From: Pseudomonadota bacterium
GTDB lineage: Bacteria; Pseudomonadota; Alphaproteobacteria; Puniceispirillales; Puniceispirillaceae
Length of the DNA: 64,000 nucleotides
Direction: 5' to 3'
NCBI GenBank assembly: GCA_027620495.1
Contig: JAQCEA010000012.1
Span: 1 to 64,000, forward strand
Position numbers and translations under genes: made by a program. This document shows, piece after piece, positions 37,685 through 47,983 of this stretch (within the stretch, counting starts at the first letter, position 1; the number at the start of each line of letters is the position of its first letter). The notes beneath the pieces are model-generated. The model saw nothing but the letters and a program-made list of their open reading frames with translations. It did no database searches and was not told the DNA's origin.

Positions 37685-38701
37685 ATGAAGATTGCGCCAC
37701 GGCAAATCGCCAGCTTTCTTGCCAAACCGCCAGACAAAATTAGCGCCATTCTGTTACATGGCAGCGATTCCGGGTTACGATCCAGCCGCAGCCAACAACT
37801 CGCCGCCATTTATAGCGATGATCTAGATGATGTGTTTTCTGTCACCAGAATCAGCGGGGCGAGCCTTGGCGGTGAACCCGGTAAAATAGCTGATGCGGCG
37901 GCGGAAATTCCGATGTTTGGCACCAGATTAGTGTTGGTCAAGGCAAACGGGACAGAACTGCTTGAAGCCTGCAAGCTGCTTTTGGCCAAACCTGTTCACG
38001 GCGCCATGGTGATCATTGATGCCAGTGATACAACCACAAAACATGCGGTGGTAAAATTATTCGAAACATCGGATATAGCCGCCGCCATAGGGTGCTATCC
38101 AGACAGTGACGGAGATATCCGGCAATTGGCACAAACCATCTTTCAGCAGGATAATGTATCTGTTGATCGTGACGGGCTGGCACTTATTTCTGCGCGGCTT
38201 GGCAGTGACCATAACGCAACCAGAGCCGAGCTAGAAAAACTTGTGCTTCTGGCTGGACCGGGTGGCACCCTCACTGTTGAAACCATATCAGCGGCACTTG
38301 GCGATAGCGCGGTATTGGCGGTTGATGATGTCGCCGATGCCGTGGCCAATGGGCATGTGCCAGCTTTATCAAAAGCGTTGCGCAAAGCGTGGCTAGAAGA
38401 AGCCAATTGCGTGATGATTATACGCGGGTGCCAGACCTATTTTAATCAGTTGGGTATGCTGGGATATGTTGTTCTAGCCGGACAATCGCCACAAACCGCT
38501 GTCCGGGGGTTGCGCCCGCCAGTGCATTTTAAATTGCAAGATGCATTCATCCGGCATCTTAAAAACTGGCAACCACAGCGTTGCATGGATATGGTGAATC
38601 GATTACAAGATATTGAAATCAATCTTAAATCTAAAACCATAGACGATCGGACATTGACATCACAAAGCCTGTTAGGCTTGTGTTTACGCGCCCAGCGTTA
38701 A
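37685..38701 (+). CDS. holA: DNA polymerase III delta subunit
   Basis: A 338-aa clamp-loader subunit that opens the beta sliding clamp. Visible are the weakly conserved N-terminal ILLHGSDSGLRSSRS nucleotide-fold start, DAAAEIPMFGTRLVLVKA and LVKLFETSD in domain I, and the helical C-terminal collar with RGLRPPVHFK and LQDIEINLKSK. It follows lptE by 15 bp; leuS-lptE-holA is a conserved operon across proteobacteria. It converges on parB. Confidence 0.94.
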   Translation: MKIAPRQIASFLAKPPDKISAILLHGSDSGLRSSRSQQLAAIYSDDLDDVFSVTRISGASLGGEPGKIADAAAEIPMFGTRLVLVKANGTELLEACKLLLAKPVHGAMVIIDASDTTTKHAVVKLFETSDIAAAIGCYPDSDGDIRQLAQTIFQQDNVSVDRDGLALISARLGSDHNATRAELEKLVLLAGPGGTLTVETISAALGDSAVLAVDDVADAVANGHVPALSKALRKAWLEEANCVMIIRGCQTYFNQLGMLGYVVLAGQSPQTAVRGLRPPVHFKLQDAFIRHLKNWQPQRCMDMVNRLQDIEINLKSKTIDDRTLTSQSLLGLCLRAQR

Positions 38702-38739
38702 GAGGGTTCAGGCCATAAAAAGATGCACCAGCATCTTTC

Positions 38740-39681
38740 CTAGCGTTGATCAGACAGGCCAAGCTTATCAAGAATCAATGTCATCTGTTCAAGCGACTGG
38801 CAATCGATCTGTACCCGGCCTGTTTCGGCTTGTTCATTCCACTTTATTGACATGGCCAACCCCAATTCAACCGCCGCACGTTGTTCAATTGCTTTTATAT
38901 CGGCTGATTTTTCAGTTGTGGCAGATTGTTTGGCCGCGGATGTTGCCCCACTTACCGCGGTTTTCGTCAGCGCTTCGGCCTGCCGCGCCGATAGACCCTT
39001 TGCAACAATAGTTTTTGCCAAAAATTCAGCCTGCGGATGGCCAATCAATGGCCGCGCTTGACCCATTGTCAATGCACCATCGTGCAACATGGACTGAACC
39101 GATTCTGGCAGCCCAAGAAGCCGCAAAAGATTGGCGATATGACTGCGCGATTTACCAATGATTTTAGATAGTTGGTCTTGTGTATAGCGATTGATTTCCA
39201 GCAGATTGGCATAGCCTTGGGCTTCATCTATCACTGATAAATCTTGCCGCTGAATATTTTCAATCAAGGCAATTTCATAACATTCGGCGTCACTTAAATC
39301 ACGAATCACAGATGGTATTTGATGAAGTTGCGCGATTTGCGCCGCACGCCAGCGCCGTTCCCCGGCAACAAGTTGATACCGGCCGGGCTGACTGGGTGAT
39401 GGCCGCAACAAAATTGGTTGGACAATACCTTTTTGGCGGATCGAACCTGCCAATTCATCAAGCTGTTCGCGGTCAAACTGGCGGCGCGGCTGCCACGGGC
39501 CAACATTAATCCATTCCACCGGTATTTGCTGATATACGCGTTTATCAGACGGTGCCGCTTGATTGGCCGCCGTGGCAATACCGCTATCACCAAGCAATGT
39601 TGATAAGCCACGCCCTAGACCACGCGTTGTTGCGGCTGATTTAGCGGCAGTTGCAGATTTTTGGGGAGGTTTAGACGCCAT
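38740..39681 (-). CDS. parB: Chromosome-partitioning protein ParB
   Basis: A protein of about 313 aa that binds parS, slides on DNA as a CTP-dependent clamp and drives origin segregation with ParA. It begins with a Ser/Ala-rich tail and RGLGRGLSTLLGD. The ParB box is QLVAGERRWRAAQIA with the arginine-rich CTP-binding segment, NIQRQDLSVIDEAQGYANLL follows, and the helix-turn-helix is TQDQLSKIIGKSRSHIANLLRLLGLPE. The ATG at 39681 overlaps the parA stop (TGATG). Two perfect parS sites lie 1.4 and 5 kb away. Confidence 0.97.
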   Translation of the reverse strand: MASKPPQKSATAAKSAATTRGLGRGLSTLLGDSGIATAANQAAPSDKRVYQQIPVEWINVGPWQPRRQFDREQLDELAGSIRQKGIVQPILLRPSPSQPGRYQLVAGERRWRAAQIAQLHQIPSVIRDLSDAECYEIALIENIQRQDLSVIDEAQGYANLLEINRYTQDQLSKIIGKSRSHIANLLRLLGLPESVQSMLHDGALTMGQARPLIGHPQAEFLAKTIVAKGLSARQAEALTKTAVSGATSAAKQSATTEKSADIKAIEQRAAVELGLAMSIKWNEQAETGRVQIDCQSLEQMTLILDKLGLSDQR

Positions 39682-40466
39682 CAGGCCGCTTCCTTTTCCT
39701 GCGATAATAGTTCGGCGGCCAATGCCACATAGGCTTGCGCACCAGCACATTTCAGGTCGTATATCAACACAGGTTGGCCAAAAGATGGCGCTTCCGAAAT
39801 GCGAACATTTCGAGGAATTACAGTGTGATAGACAAGGTTTCCAAAATGTGAACGCACGTCATTGGCAACCATTTCAGATAATTTATTGCGGCTGTCAAAC
39901 ATTGTCAAAACAATGCCCTGAACAACCAAATTACGATTGAGCCCTTGTTGGACCATTTCGATCGTGCGCATAAGTTGCGACAAGCCTTCCAGCGCGTAAA
40001 ATTCACATTGAAGCGGTACAATCACACAATCAGCGGCGCATAGCGCATTGACAGTCAAAAGACCAAGCGATGGCGGGCAATCAATAAAAATATAGTCATA
40101 TTGATGCACCACCATTTGCAAGGCAGTTTGCAAACGAAATTCACGCGCGTCCACATCCGCTAGTTCAATTTCTGCCGCCGATAAATCGACAATAGCTGGC
40201 AGAATATCAAGACCGGATATATCCGTTTTGTGACAGGCCGCACTGGCATCGACTTCGCCCGTTAATAGCCGGTAGCTATTGGTCTCACGCCGCGCATCAA
40301 GGTCAATACCAAACCCCGTGCTGGCATTACCTTGTGGATCAAAATCGACAAGCAGCACACGCCGCCCACAAGCGGCCATGGCCGTGGCCAAATTGACCGA
40401 TGTCGTGGTTTTGCCAACGCCACCTTTTTGGTTTGCAATGACAATAATTCGGGCTGTATCGGTCAT
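39681..40466 (-). CDS. parA: Chromosome-partitioning ATPase ParA
   Basis: A protein of about 261 aa, a deviant Walker ATPase that binds the nucleoid and pulls ParB-parS complexes. The deviant Walker A is NQKGGVGKTTTSVNLA, the switch region is VLLVDFDPQGNASTG, and the Walker B-like strand is YIFIDCPPSLGLLTVNAL. I start at ATG 40466 (MTDTARI); a longer in-frame start at 40511 adds residues not seen in the family. It follows rsmG by 72 bp and is coupled to parB. Confidence 0.97.
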   Translation of the reverse strand: MTDTARIIVIANQKGGVGKTTTSVNLATAMAACGRRVLLVDFDPQGNASTGFGIDLDARRETNSYRLLTGEVDASAACHKTDISGLDILPAIVDLSAAEIELADVDAREFRLQTALQMVVHQYDYIFIDCPPSLGLLTVNALCAADCVIVPLQCEFYALEGLSQLMRTIEMVQQGLNRNLVVQGIVLTMFDSRNKLSEMVANDVRSHFGNLVYHTVIPRNVRISEAPSFGQPVLIYDLKCAGAQAYVALAAELLSQEKEAA

Positions 40467-40538
40467 AAATTTCAGGTCTCGGTCAGTTGATAAAGAATAC
40501 CACCGCGTCATGTTTCGACATTGGCATCCATCAGATCA

Positions 40539-41150
40539 TCATTGCGGCGTGGTCAGCTTGACAATCACACCATATTCATTGGTTACACTTGGATAAAGAT
40601 GTGGGATCATAGTGGAATAAGTTTGAAAATTGGTCAATTCTTCATCGACAGATGCACCTTTTAAAAACAGACAGGTCAAGCCCTTGTGAAGCTGCGGCGC
40701 AATGAGTGACATTAATTTTGGCAAAGCGGCGAGGGCGCGGGCTGTAATGACATCAGGCTGACAAGCAGGCAGGGTTTCAATGCGTTGGTTACTAACGCGG
40801 GCTGAAAGTCCCAATTCGCGAATAACAGTTTGCAAAAATACCGCTTTGCGCTGATCTGATTCGACAAGCTGAACATCTCCGGCCCCTAAAATGGCCAGCA
40901 CCAGCCCGGGAAAACCTGCCCCACTGCCAATATCCAAGATTTGACGGCGCTGGCGCGCCGAAACAACTGGCAGATACGGTACCAATTGTGCTGAATCCAA
41001 AATATGCCGGTGCCAAATATCAGGCAATGTGGCTGGTGACACCAAATTGATGCGGGGCTGCCATTTTTCCAATAGGGCCACATAAGCCGATAACGACGCC
41101 AATGTTTCACGTGAAACATCAAAACGCCTAGCAAATTCTTCCGCGGTCAC
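40539..41150 (-). CDS. rsmG: 16S rRNA (guanine-N7) methyltransferase
   Basis: A 203-aa SAM-dependent enzyme (GidB) that methylates G527 of 16S rRNA. The SAM site is [17 protein letters not shown], followed by [15 protein letters not shown] and [10 protein letters not shown]. It starts with GTG 41150, whose bases overlap the mnmG stop (GTGA). Residues 11-16 (Asp-Val-Ser-Arg-Glu-Thr) are encoded by a perfect parS palindrome, so the 5' end of this gene is also a centromere site. Confidence 0.97.
   Translation of the reverse strand: MTAEEFARRFDVSRETLASLSAYVALLEKWQPRINLVSPATLPDIWHRHILDSAQLVPYLPVVSARQRRQILDIGSGAGFPGLVLAILGAGDVQLVESDQRKAVFLQTVIRELGLSARVSNQRIETLPACQPDVITARALAALPKLMSLIAPQLHKGLTCLFLKGASVDEELTNFQTYSTMIPHLYPSVTNEYGVIVKLTTPQ
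41103..41118. promoter_or_regulatory. parS site 1 (within rsmG)
   Basis: TGTTTCACGTGAAACA, a perfect 16-bp palindrome identical to the bacterial parS consensus. It encodes Val-Ser-Arg-Glu-Thr in rsmG and lies 1.4 kb from the parB start. Confidence 0.97.
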
Positions 41151-43033
41151 GATTTTACCGCGGCTTTTGCCGCCATCTGCTGGCGTTTCACATGCCGCAA
41201 AACCGATACAACTGCAGCCGGGGTCAAGCCCGGCAGTCGATTGGCCTGGCCAATGGTTTCTGGCTGATATTTCTGCAAAATATCGCGCGTTTCGGCTGAC
41301 AAGCCGCCCACCATGGTAAAATCAGTGTGCGACGGGATCAGCACCGCCTCGTCACGGCGCAATGCGTCGATATCAGATTGCTGACGCCCGACATAACCAG
41401 CATAGCGGCAATCAGCTGAAAGTTGGGCGTGCAAATGATCCGGAATGACTGCCAATTCAGGCCATAATGACTGTATATCCGCAAATCCAACCGATTCAAG
41501 CGACAATAAATCAGCGGCGCTGCGCCGCGCCCCATCGCGCGGGGCGGGCAGGCCAGACGCCGCTATGGTTTTGGCCGATTGGGTGAGCGCGGCCAAAAGG
41601 TCTCTGGCCATCGCTAATTTTTCTTTTTTTTCGCCCCAGCTTTGGCGCCGTTCAGCCCCGACACAGCCGATTTTTATGCCGCGATCAGTCAAACGTTGGT
41701 CGGCATTATCCGCCCGCAAAGTTAATCGATATTCGGCCCGTGACGTAAACATACGATAAGGTTCCGGGGCGCCTTTTGTGACCAAATCGTCAATCATCAC
41801 CCCGATATAGGCATCAGCCCGATCCAGAACAAATGGCGCGATATCAGCACCTCCAGCCGCCACCATAGCGGCGTTAATACCAGCAATGAGCCCTTGGGCC
41901 GCGGCTTCTTCATAGCCAGTTGTCCCATTGATTTGCCCAGCCAGATAGAGGCCCAGCAGGGTTTTTACTTCCAATGACCGGCGCAACGCCCGCGGATCGA
42001 CAAAATCATATTCAATCGCATATCCATATTGCAGGATCTTCGCCGTTTCCAACCCCGGAATTGTGGCAATCATCGCGTCTTGTACATGGCGCGGCAACGA
42101 GGTTGAAATGCCATTTGGATAAATCGTCGGGTCATCCAGCCCTTCTGGCTCAAGAAAAATCTGGTGCGATGATTTATCGGCAAAACGATGGACTTTATCT
42201 TCGATAGACGGGCAATAACGCGGACCCGTACCGGAAATCTGTCCGCTATAAACCGCTGACAAATGAATCGATTCGGCAATAATTTCATGCGTCTTTGCCG
42301 TTGTGCGGGTGATGCCGCAGGAAATTTGCGGCACGGTGATCCGATCTGTCAGTGTGGAAAAGGGAATAGGCGGGTCGTCAGCAGGCTGCATATCAAGACC
42401 GGACCAATCAATCGTCCGCCCATCAAGCCGCGCTGGCGTGCCTGTTTTCAAACGACCTAATGGCAAATCATAAGCCGTAAGACGTGCCGCCAACGCATTT
42501 GACGGGGCTTCGCCAATGCGGCCGGCGGCGGTGCGTTCATCACCTAGATGTATGATACCGCCCAAAAATGTCCCAGTTGTCAACACCACGGCTTTTGCCG
42601 AGTAATGATCGCCTGTTTCCGTGATCAGCCCAGTGACCCGGCCTGACTCAATCTGTAAATCGCCAACCGCGGCCTCGATAATGGTCAAATTTTGATAGCC
42701 CGCCAATATATCCTGTATGGCATTGCGGTAAAGCGCGCGGTCGGCCTGTGCCCGCGGCCCGTGAACAGCTGGCCCGCGAGATTTATTTAACATGCGGAAC
42801 TGAATACCCGCCCGGTCAATGGCCCGGGCCATAATGCCGTCCAGCGCGTCAATCTCGCGCACAAGATGGCCTTTCCCAAGCCCGCCAATCGCCGGATTGC
42901 ACGACATCTCGCCAATACGATCACGGCGCATTGTGACCAAGGCAACAGCCACCCCAATACGCGCCGCCGCCGCCGCCGCTTCGCATCCAGCGTGGCCACC
43001 ACCGACAATGATCACGTCATAGCGATTGCTCAT
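41147..43033 (-). CDS. mnmG: tRNA uridine-5-carboxymethylaminomethyl modification enzyme, FAD subunit
   Basis: A 628-aa FAD enzyme (GidA) that with MnmE modifies U34 of certain tRNAs. The FAD motif is [22 protein letters not shown], followed by [35 protein letters not shown] and [24 protein letters not shown] come later, and the C-terminal helical domain interacts with MnmE. Length is normal. It lies 59 bp after mnmE and overlaps rsmG by 4 bp; mnmE-mnmG-rsmG-parA-parB is the classic origin-side order. Confidence 0.98.
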   Translation of the reverse strand: MSNRYDVIIVGGGHAGCEAAAAAARIGVAVALVTMRRDRIGEMSCNPAIGGLGKGHLVREIDALDGIMARAIDRAGIQFRMLNKSRGPAVHGPRAQADRALYRNAIQDILAGYQNLTIIEAAVGDLQIESGRVTGLITETGDHYSAKAVVLTTGTFLGGIIHLGDERTAAGRIGEAPSNALAARLTAYDLPLGRLKTGTPARLDGRTIDWSGLDMQPADDPPIPFSTLTDRITVPQISCGITRTTAKTHEIIAESIHLSAVYSGQISGTGPRYCPSIEDKVHRFADKSSHQIFLEPEGLDDPTIYPNGISTSLPRHVQDAMIATIPGLETAKILQYGYAIEYDFVDPRALRRSLEVKTLLGLYLAGQINGTTGYEEAAAQGLIAGINAAMVAAGGADIAPFVLDRADAYIGVMIDDLVTKGAPEPYRMFTSRAEYRLTLRADNADQRLTDRGIKIGCVGAERRQSWGEKKEKLAMARDLLAALTQSAKTIAASGLPAPRDGARRSAADLLSLESVGFADIQSLWPELAVIPDHLHAQLSADCRYAGYVGRQQSDIDALRRDEAVLIPSHTDFTMVGGLSAETRDILQKYQPETIGQANRLPGLTPAAVVSVLRHVKRQQMAAKAAVKS

Positions 43034-43092
43034 TTTGCATTTTGCCTATCAAAATATGTCTGCGAACAGGCACCCTTATGACGCGTTTTCAG

Positions 43093-44424
43093 CTATTTTC
43101 CAATACAAAAGCTTGAAAAAATCTGCCCCAGCAATTCTTCAACATCGACATCACCAGTAATACGGCCAAGCGCCGTGGCGGCTTGCCGAAAATCTTCCGC
43201 CGCCAATTCTGGTGCCTGATGGAAATCATGCGCCAAACCAGCAGATAACGCATCATGCGCGTCACGCAATGATTGGCGATGCCGCAATCTTGTGATGATG
43301 GCGTTATTGTATGCCTGATTATGCGGAATAATCATAGCGCCAAGCCGCCCCATCAATTTTGTGATGTCAGTATCATCTTTTGCCGATATCAACATCGCAT
43401 CAGCTGGGACAGTGGCTGGCACACCATGATCTATTTTATTTAAAACAAGAAGATCAACCCGGCCCATATGGTCAGAAATATCGGTGATATCTTGTTGCCA
43501 ATGGCGAGATGAAGCATCAGCAACCAGAACCACAATATTGGCATGCTGGGCCGCTTCAATGCTACGACGGATCCCTTCTGCCTCGACAGCGCCAGTTTTA
43601 TCGCGCAGGCCAGCTGTATCCAAAATGCTGGTTGGCACGCCATTTATATCAAGACGCACGGATACAATATCGCGGGTTGTGCCAGCCTCGTCAGACACAA
43701 TGGCAGCGGCACGCCCGGCAAGCCCATTTAAAATTGTTGATTTTCCTGCATTCACCGGCCCAACAAGTGCCACAACAACCCCGTCGCGGACCAATTCACC
43801 CGCCCGGTTATCATCCAGAATGGTGGCAATATCTGTGATAAGTGCAAATGTATGTTGCCGCAATCTGGTTTCAACATGATCTGGCAGATCTTCATCGGCA
43901 AAATCAATCAAGGCCTCTAATTGTGCCGCCACCGAGATCAAATCGGCCCGCCATCTAGACACCGGCCCACGCAAGGCCCCATCAATTTGCGACCATGCCT
44001 GAAAAAGCTGGTTCGGCGTCTCAGCGTCTATCACATCAGCCAGCCCCTCAACCGCCAGCAAATCCATTTTGCCATTCAAAAAGGCCCGGCGGGTAAATTC
44101 CCCTGCATCCGCAAGGCGAAACCCGGCGGCGCTGGCCAATATATCCAATATCAGCTGAATAACGGCTGTGCTGCCATGACAATGAATCTCGCACACATCT
44201 TCGCCAGTACTCGATTTCGGCGCCGCCATAAATAAAATCATAGCTTCATCGATGACCTGATCGCCCGCGCGCAACCGGGCCAAGCAAAACTGCCCGGCGG
44301 CCGGACAATTTGCCGCAAATAATTTGGGCGCGATTCCCGCTTGCGGCCCCGATATACGGATCACTGCAATCGCTGATCGTCCGGGCGGGGTCGCCACTGC
44401 AAAAATTGTATCAACAGACGTCAT
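43093..44424 (-). CDS. mnmE: tRNA modification GTPase
   Basis: A 443-aa protein with an N-terminal folate-binding domain (SGPQAGIAPKLF, and the GEFTRRAFLNGKMDL motif), an inserted Ras-like G domain (G1 GPVNAGKS, G2 DEAGTTRD, G3 DTAGLR, G4 NKID) and the C-terminal CIGK whose cysteine is needed for activity. It dimerises and works with MnmG on tRNA U34. The domains are complete. It is divergent from ogt across 141 bp. Confidence 0.98.
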   Translation of the reverse strand: MTSVDTIFAVATPPGRSAIAVIRISGPQAGIAPKLFAANCPAAGQFCLARLRAGDQVIDEAMILFMAAPKSSTGEDVCEIHCHGSTAVIQLILDILASAAGFRLADAGEFTRRAFLNGKMDLLAVEGLADVIDAETPNQLFQAWSQIDGALRGPVSRWRADLISVAAQLEALIDFADEDLPDHVETRLRQHTFALITDIATILDDNRAGELVRDGVVVALVGPVNAGKSTILNGLAGRAAAIVSDEAGTTRDIVSVRLDINGVPTSILDTAGLRDKTGAVEAEGIRRSIEAAQHANIVVLVADASSRHWQQDITDISDHMGRVDLLVLNKIDHGVPATVPADAMLISAKDDTDITKLMGRLGAMIIPHNQAYNNAIITRLRHRQSLRDAHDALSAGLAHDFHQAPELAAEDFRQAATALGRITGDVDVEELLGQIFSSFCIGK

Positions 44425-44565
44425 CGGCGTGTGCTTTGCAAAATGAAAGGTCAGTGCTAGGGTTGTGGTAAAGTGAAACGCCGTTCACAACAAGAGCCTA
44501 TTTTACGACTGTGTTCAGATCTGCCGGCTGTTTCCTGCTCTAATCTAAAAAAATGAACGGTCATT

Positions 44566-45102
44566 ATGCAAAAAAACGACAATCAGTTCTTTTATCAAAG
44601 CTGTCAGACGCCGGTTGGCTGGATTCGTGCCATTTCAGATAGCACCCATCTGATTCAACTAGATTGGAATCAAATCAGCTGGAAAGACGCAGATCGTCCA
44701 GACGATGTTTCACGTGAAACAATTACACAATTAACAGCCTATTTTGCCGGACAGTTAACGGCCTTTACCATCCCGTTACGCCCTGCCGGGGTCAGCCCGG
44801 CACGCCAACATTGGCTTGATGTCATGGCCAGCATCGATTTTGGGACCACCATCAGCTATACCGCATTTGCCGCCGCCGCCGGCGCTCCAAAAGCGGCTCG
44901 GGCCGCTGGGACAGCTTGTGCGACAAATCCGATACCCATTATTTACCCTTGTCACCGGGTAGTACGCAGAAATGGCACGCTTGGGCACTACGGTGGGGGC
45001 AGCCAGTTATCGCCAAGCCACAAAGATAATGTGGCCCGCAAAGCCTTTCTTATTGCCCATGAAAAACGCCAGCTCGATAATGGCCAGCTTATTTTGACCT
45101 AG
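44566..45102 (+). CDS. ogt: Methylated-DNA--protein-cysteine methyltransferase
   Basis: A 178-aa suicide repair protein that removes O6-alkyl groups from guanine. The active-site PCHRV is at about residues 128-132 (acceptor Cys129), followed by [12 protein letters not shown]; the preceding [28 protein letters not shown] is the helix-turn-helix and Asn hinge. Residues 47-52 (Asp-Val-Ser-Arg-Glu-Thr) are in the poorly conserved N-terminal domain and are encoded by a perfect parS. It sits between mnmE and rho as the only plus-strand gene in a long minus-strand block, and overlaps the end of rho by 4 bp. Confidence 0.93.
   Translation: MQKNDNQFFYQSCQTPVGWIRAISDSTHLIQLDWNQISWKDADRPDDVSRETITQLTAYFAGQLTAFTIPLRPAGVSPARQHWLDVMASIDFGTTISYTAFAAAAGAPKAARAAGTACATNPIPIIYPCHRVVRRNGTLGHYGGGSQLSPSHKDNVARKAFLIAHEKRQLDNGQLILT
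44706..44721. promoter_or_regulatory. parS site 2 (within ogt)
   Basis: A second perfect TGTTTCACGTGAAACA palindrome, 3.6 kb from the first and about 3.4 kb left of the origin. It lies in the same codon phase as the first and encodes the same peptide. Confidence 0.97.
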
Positions 45103-46358
45103 CTGTTCATCTGGTCGAAGAAATCATCATTGCTTTTTGAATTTTTCAGCTTATCGACCAAAAATTCCATCGCATCGACCGGCCCCATTTGCATCAAAAT
45201 ACGGCGCAATACCCACATTTTGGCCAATGTGCCTTTATCAACAAGCAATTCTTCCTTACGCGTACCAGATTTGGTGATATCAATCGCTGGGAATGTCCGT
45301 TTATCAGACAATTTACGATCCAATATGACTTCGCTATTACCCGTGCCTTTAAATTCTTCGAAAATCACTTCATCCATGCGCGATCCGGTCTCAATCAGCG
45401 CGGTGGCAATAATGGTCAATGACCCGCCTTCTTCGATATTGCGGGCGGCACCAAAAAATCGTTTTGGCCGTTGCAAGGCATTTGCATCAACACCGCCAGT
45501 TAATACTTTACCTGATGATGGCACCACGGTGTTATAGGCGCGGGCCAGGCGTGTGATCGAATCAAGCAAAATCACCACATCGCGTTTATGTTCGACCAGT
45601 CTTTTGGCTTTTTCTATAACCATTTCAGTAACTTGAACATGTCTTGATGCTGGTTCATCAAATGTTGATGAAATCACTTCGCCGCGCACTGACCGCTGCA
45701 TATCAGTGACTTCTTCTGGGCGTTCATCAATCAACAGAACAATCAAATATACTTCTGTATGATTTTCTGAAATGGCATGGGCGATGCTTTGCAGCATCAT
45801 TGTTTTACCGGTACGCGGCGGTGCCACAATCAAACCACGTTGGCCTTTGCCCATTGGTGAAATCAGATCAATAACCCGCGGCGTATTATCCTTTTTATCC
45901 GGATTAAACGGCAATTCTAATGTCAGTTTGCTTTCTGGATACAGCGGCGTCAGATTATCAAAATTAATCCGGTGACGAACAGCTTCAGGATTTTCAAAAT
46001 TAATTGTTTCTATTTTCAATAATGCAAAATAGCGTTCGCCATCTTTTGGCGCCCGAATTTCGCCTTCAACCGTATCGCCAGTGCGCAATCCAAACCGCCG
46101 CACCTGGCTCGGCGATACATAGATATCATCTGGCCCGGGCAAATAATTTGACTCAGGTGCCCGTAAAAATCCAAACCCGTCTGACAACACTTCCAAAACA
46201 CCGCTGCCATAAATTGCAACGTCATTATCTGCAAGCTGTTTTAAAATGGCGAACATCATATCTTGCTTACGCAAGGTGCTGGCGTTTTCAATCTCCAAAT
46301 CTTCGGCATAGGCCAATAAATCAGCGGGAGATTTCGCTTTGAGTTCCTGTAGATGCAT
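45099..46358 (-). CDS. rho: Transcription termination factor Rho
   Basis: A 419-aa hexameric RNA helicase. The N-terminal cold-shock-like RNA-binding domain has [18 protein letters not shown] and [16 protein letters not shown]. The ATPase domain has Walker [16 protein letters not shown], Walker [17 protein letters not shown], the Q-loop region [12 protein letters not shown] and the R-loop TGGVDANAL. Length matches alphaproteobacterial Rho. It lies downstream of hemJ with a gap of about 150 bp. Confidence 0.98.
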   Translation of the reverse strand: MHLQELKAKSPADLLAYAEDLEIENASTLRKQDMMFAILKQLADNDVAIYGSGVLEVLSDGFGFLRAPESNYLPGPDDIYVSPSQVRRFGLRTGDTVEGEIRAPKDGERYFALLKIETINFENPEAVRHRINFDNLTPLYPESKLTLELPFNPDKKDNTPRVIDLISPMGKGQRGLIVAPPRTGKTMMLQSIAHAISENHTEVYLIVLLIDERPEEVTDMQRSVRGEVISSTFDEPASRHVQVTEMVIEKAKRLVEHKRDVVILLDSITRLARAYNTVVPSSGKVLTGGVDANALQRPKRFFGAARNIEEGGSLTIIATALIETGSRMDEVIFEEFKGTGNSEVILDRKLSDKRTFPAIDITKSGTRKEELLVDKGTLAKMWVLRRILMQMGPVDAMEFLVDKLKNSKSNDDFFDQMNS

Positions 46359-46507
46359 GTTTAGGGCTCTGATGGGGGGAAAAATGCAAACAATACTGTA
46401 AGCCCCGCAGATTTGCGGATGTTTGATTATTGTGCTTATTTATTAAAAAAGTCAATCCGGCTTGATAAGCGAACAGTGGTTTTGCGCTGTTACCGGGTAT
46501 TTTGGCC

Positions 46508-46936
46508 CTAGAACGGTTTTAAAACAGCCATAAATACGATAATTATCATTAACACTGTCGGAACTTCATTCCAAATTCGATAGGTTTTTGATGATAGGGG
46601 CTGGACATCATTTTCAAGTAACCGACGCATTTTGGAAAATTTACCATGACATGCGGCCATGGCCAGCACTGCAACCACTTTAATTTGAAACCATGTTTCA
46701 AACACAAGCCCATGATTTAACGCGATCATCCAGATGCCAAAAATAAAACTGGCGATCATCGCTGGGGTCATGATCGCTTTGAGTAAGCGCCGTTCCATCA
46801 CCTTGAATGTTTCAGCGCGTACCGTGCCAATTTCAGCATCAGCATGATATACAAAAAGACGTGGTAAATAGAGCAGGCCCACCATCCAAGAAATCACTGA
46901 TAAAATATGCAGCGCCTTGATTATATCATAATACAT
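46508..46936 (-). CDS. hemJ: Protoporphyrinogen oxidase HemJ
   Basis: A 142-aa inner-membrane protein with four hydrophobic helices. The first helix carries ALHILSVISWMVGLLYLPRLFVYH, with the conserved histidines and arginine of HemJ (the haem-dependent oxidase replacing HemG/HemY in most alphaproteobacteria). RRLLKAIMTPAMIASFIFG and the C-terminal YRIWNEVPTVLMI are also typical. It lies 12 bp after hemE, so two late haem steps are cotranscribed. Confidence 0.93.
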   Translation of the reverse strand: MYYDIIKALHILSVISWMVGLLYLPRLFVYHADAEIGTVRAETFKVMERRLLKAIMTPAMIASFIFGIWMIALNHGLVFETWFQIKVVAVLAMAACHGKFSKMRRLLENDVQPLSSKTYRIWNEVPTVLMIIIVFMAVLKPF

Positions 46937-46948
46937 AATGTGCCGATC

Positions 46949-47983
46949 CTATCTTTTATGCTGTCGGACATGATCCAACATTAATTGTACATTTTCAATC
47001 GGTGTCGGCGGTGTGATGCCATGTCCAAGATTAAATATATGTGGTCGTGATGTAAACGCTTCAAGAATATGGTCAATATCTTTCACCATTTCTGGCCCCG
47101 CTTGCAGCAGACTTAACGGGTCTAAATTTCCTTGCACCGGGAAATTTTTTGGTAAATTTCGATCAACCCAAACCGGATCAACCCCGTGGTCTAGACCAAC
47201 CGCATTAACAGCTGACTGTTCAACATAAGATATCAACCCTTCGCCAATACCTTTTGGAAATCCAATAACGGGTTGTTTGTGACCATTTTTGCGCAACCCC
47301 TCTACAATTTTTCGGGCCGGGTCGATCACCAACCAGCGACGTTGGGCCGCCGGTACCGCACTTGCCCAGCTATCAAACAGCATCAATACATCAGCACCAG
47401 CTTCAGCCTGTAGGGTTAAAAAACATATGGTTGATTCAATTAAGCTTTCTAAAAGCGCATCAATTTCTTTTCTATATTGCCACGCCCACCCGCGCGTTTT
47501 TGCAAAATCACGTGACGACCCACCTTCGGCCATATAGGTCATAATGGTCCATGGGGCACCAGCAAATCCAATAAGGGCAGTGTCTGGAGATAAATGTGCC
47601 TGTGTCAGTCGGATGGCTTCGGCCACAGGCGCTAATTTTTTTGGCAGATCATCAATTAATTTTTGATCAAGTGACCCAGGAATATCCAATGGGTCAAGTA
47701 GCGGGCCAACATTTGGTTGAAACCGTACATTTCGGTCCAACGCCCATGGCACCATAAGAATGTCTGAAAATATAATGGCCGCATCAAACCCATATCTAGC
47801 AATCGGCTGTAAGGTGACAGCTGATGCCTGTTCAGGATTAAGACAAAATGAAATAAAATCTTTCTGTGTGGCACGAACACCCCGATATTCTGCCAAGTAA
47901 CGTCCAGCTTGGCGCATCATCCATATGGGTGTGCTACTTTGTTTATGACCGTTGATGGTTTTCAAGAATAGGTTATCGGCCAT
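46949..47983 (-). CDS. hemE: Uroporphyrinogen decarboxylase
   Basis: A 344-aa haem enzyme that converts uroporphyrinogen III to coproporphyrinogen III. The N-terminal PIWMMRQAGRYLAEYR signature, FSDILMVPWALDR with the catalytic Asp, GFAGAPWTIMTYMAEGG and the late VQGNLDPLSL and FNLGHGITPPTPIENV are typical. Its 5' end borders the replication origin, exactly as in Caulobacter, and it is transcribed away from it. Confidence 0.98.
   Translation of the reverse strand: MADNLFLKTINGHKQSSTPIWMMRQAGRYLAEYRGVRATQKDFISFCLNPEQASAVTLQPIARYGFDAAIIFSDILMVPWALDRNVRFQPNVGPLLDPLDIPGSLDQKLIDDLPKKLAPVAEAIRLTQAHLSPDTALIGFAGAPWTIMTYMAEGGSSRDFAKTRGWAWQYRKEIDALLESLIESTICFLTLQAEAGADVLMLFDSWASAVPAAQRRWLVIDPARKIVEGLRKNGHKQPVIGFPKGIGEGLISYVEQSAVNAVGLDHGVDPVWVDRNLPKNFPVQGNLDPLSLLQAGPEMVKDIDHILEAFTSRPHIFNLGHGITPPTPIENVQLMLDHVRQHKR

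Noticed and set aside
46405-46418. CCGCA-GATT-TGCGG hairpin as a terminator between hemJ and rho
   Set aside because: The stem is only 5 bp and no T run follows on either strand, so it is not a credible terminator.
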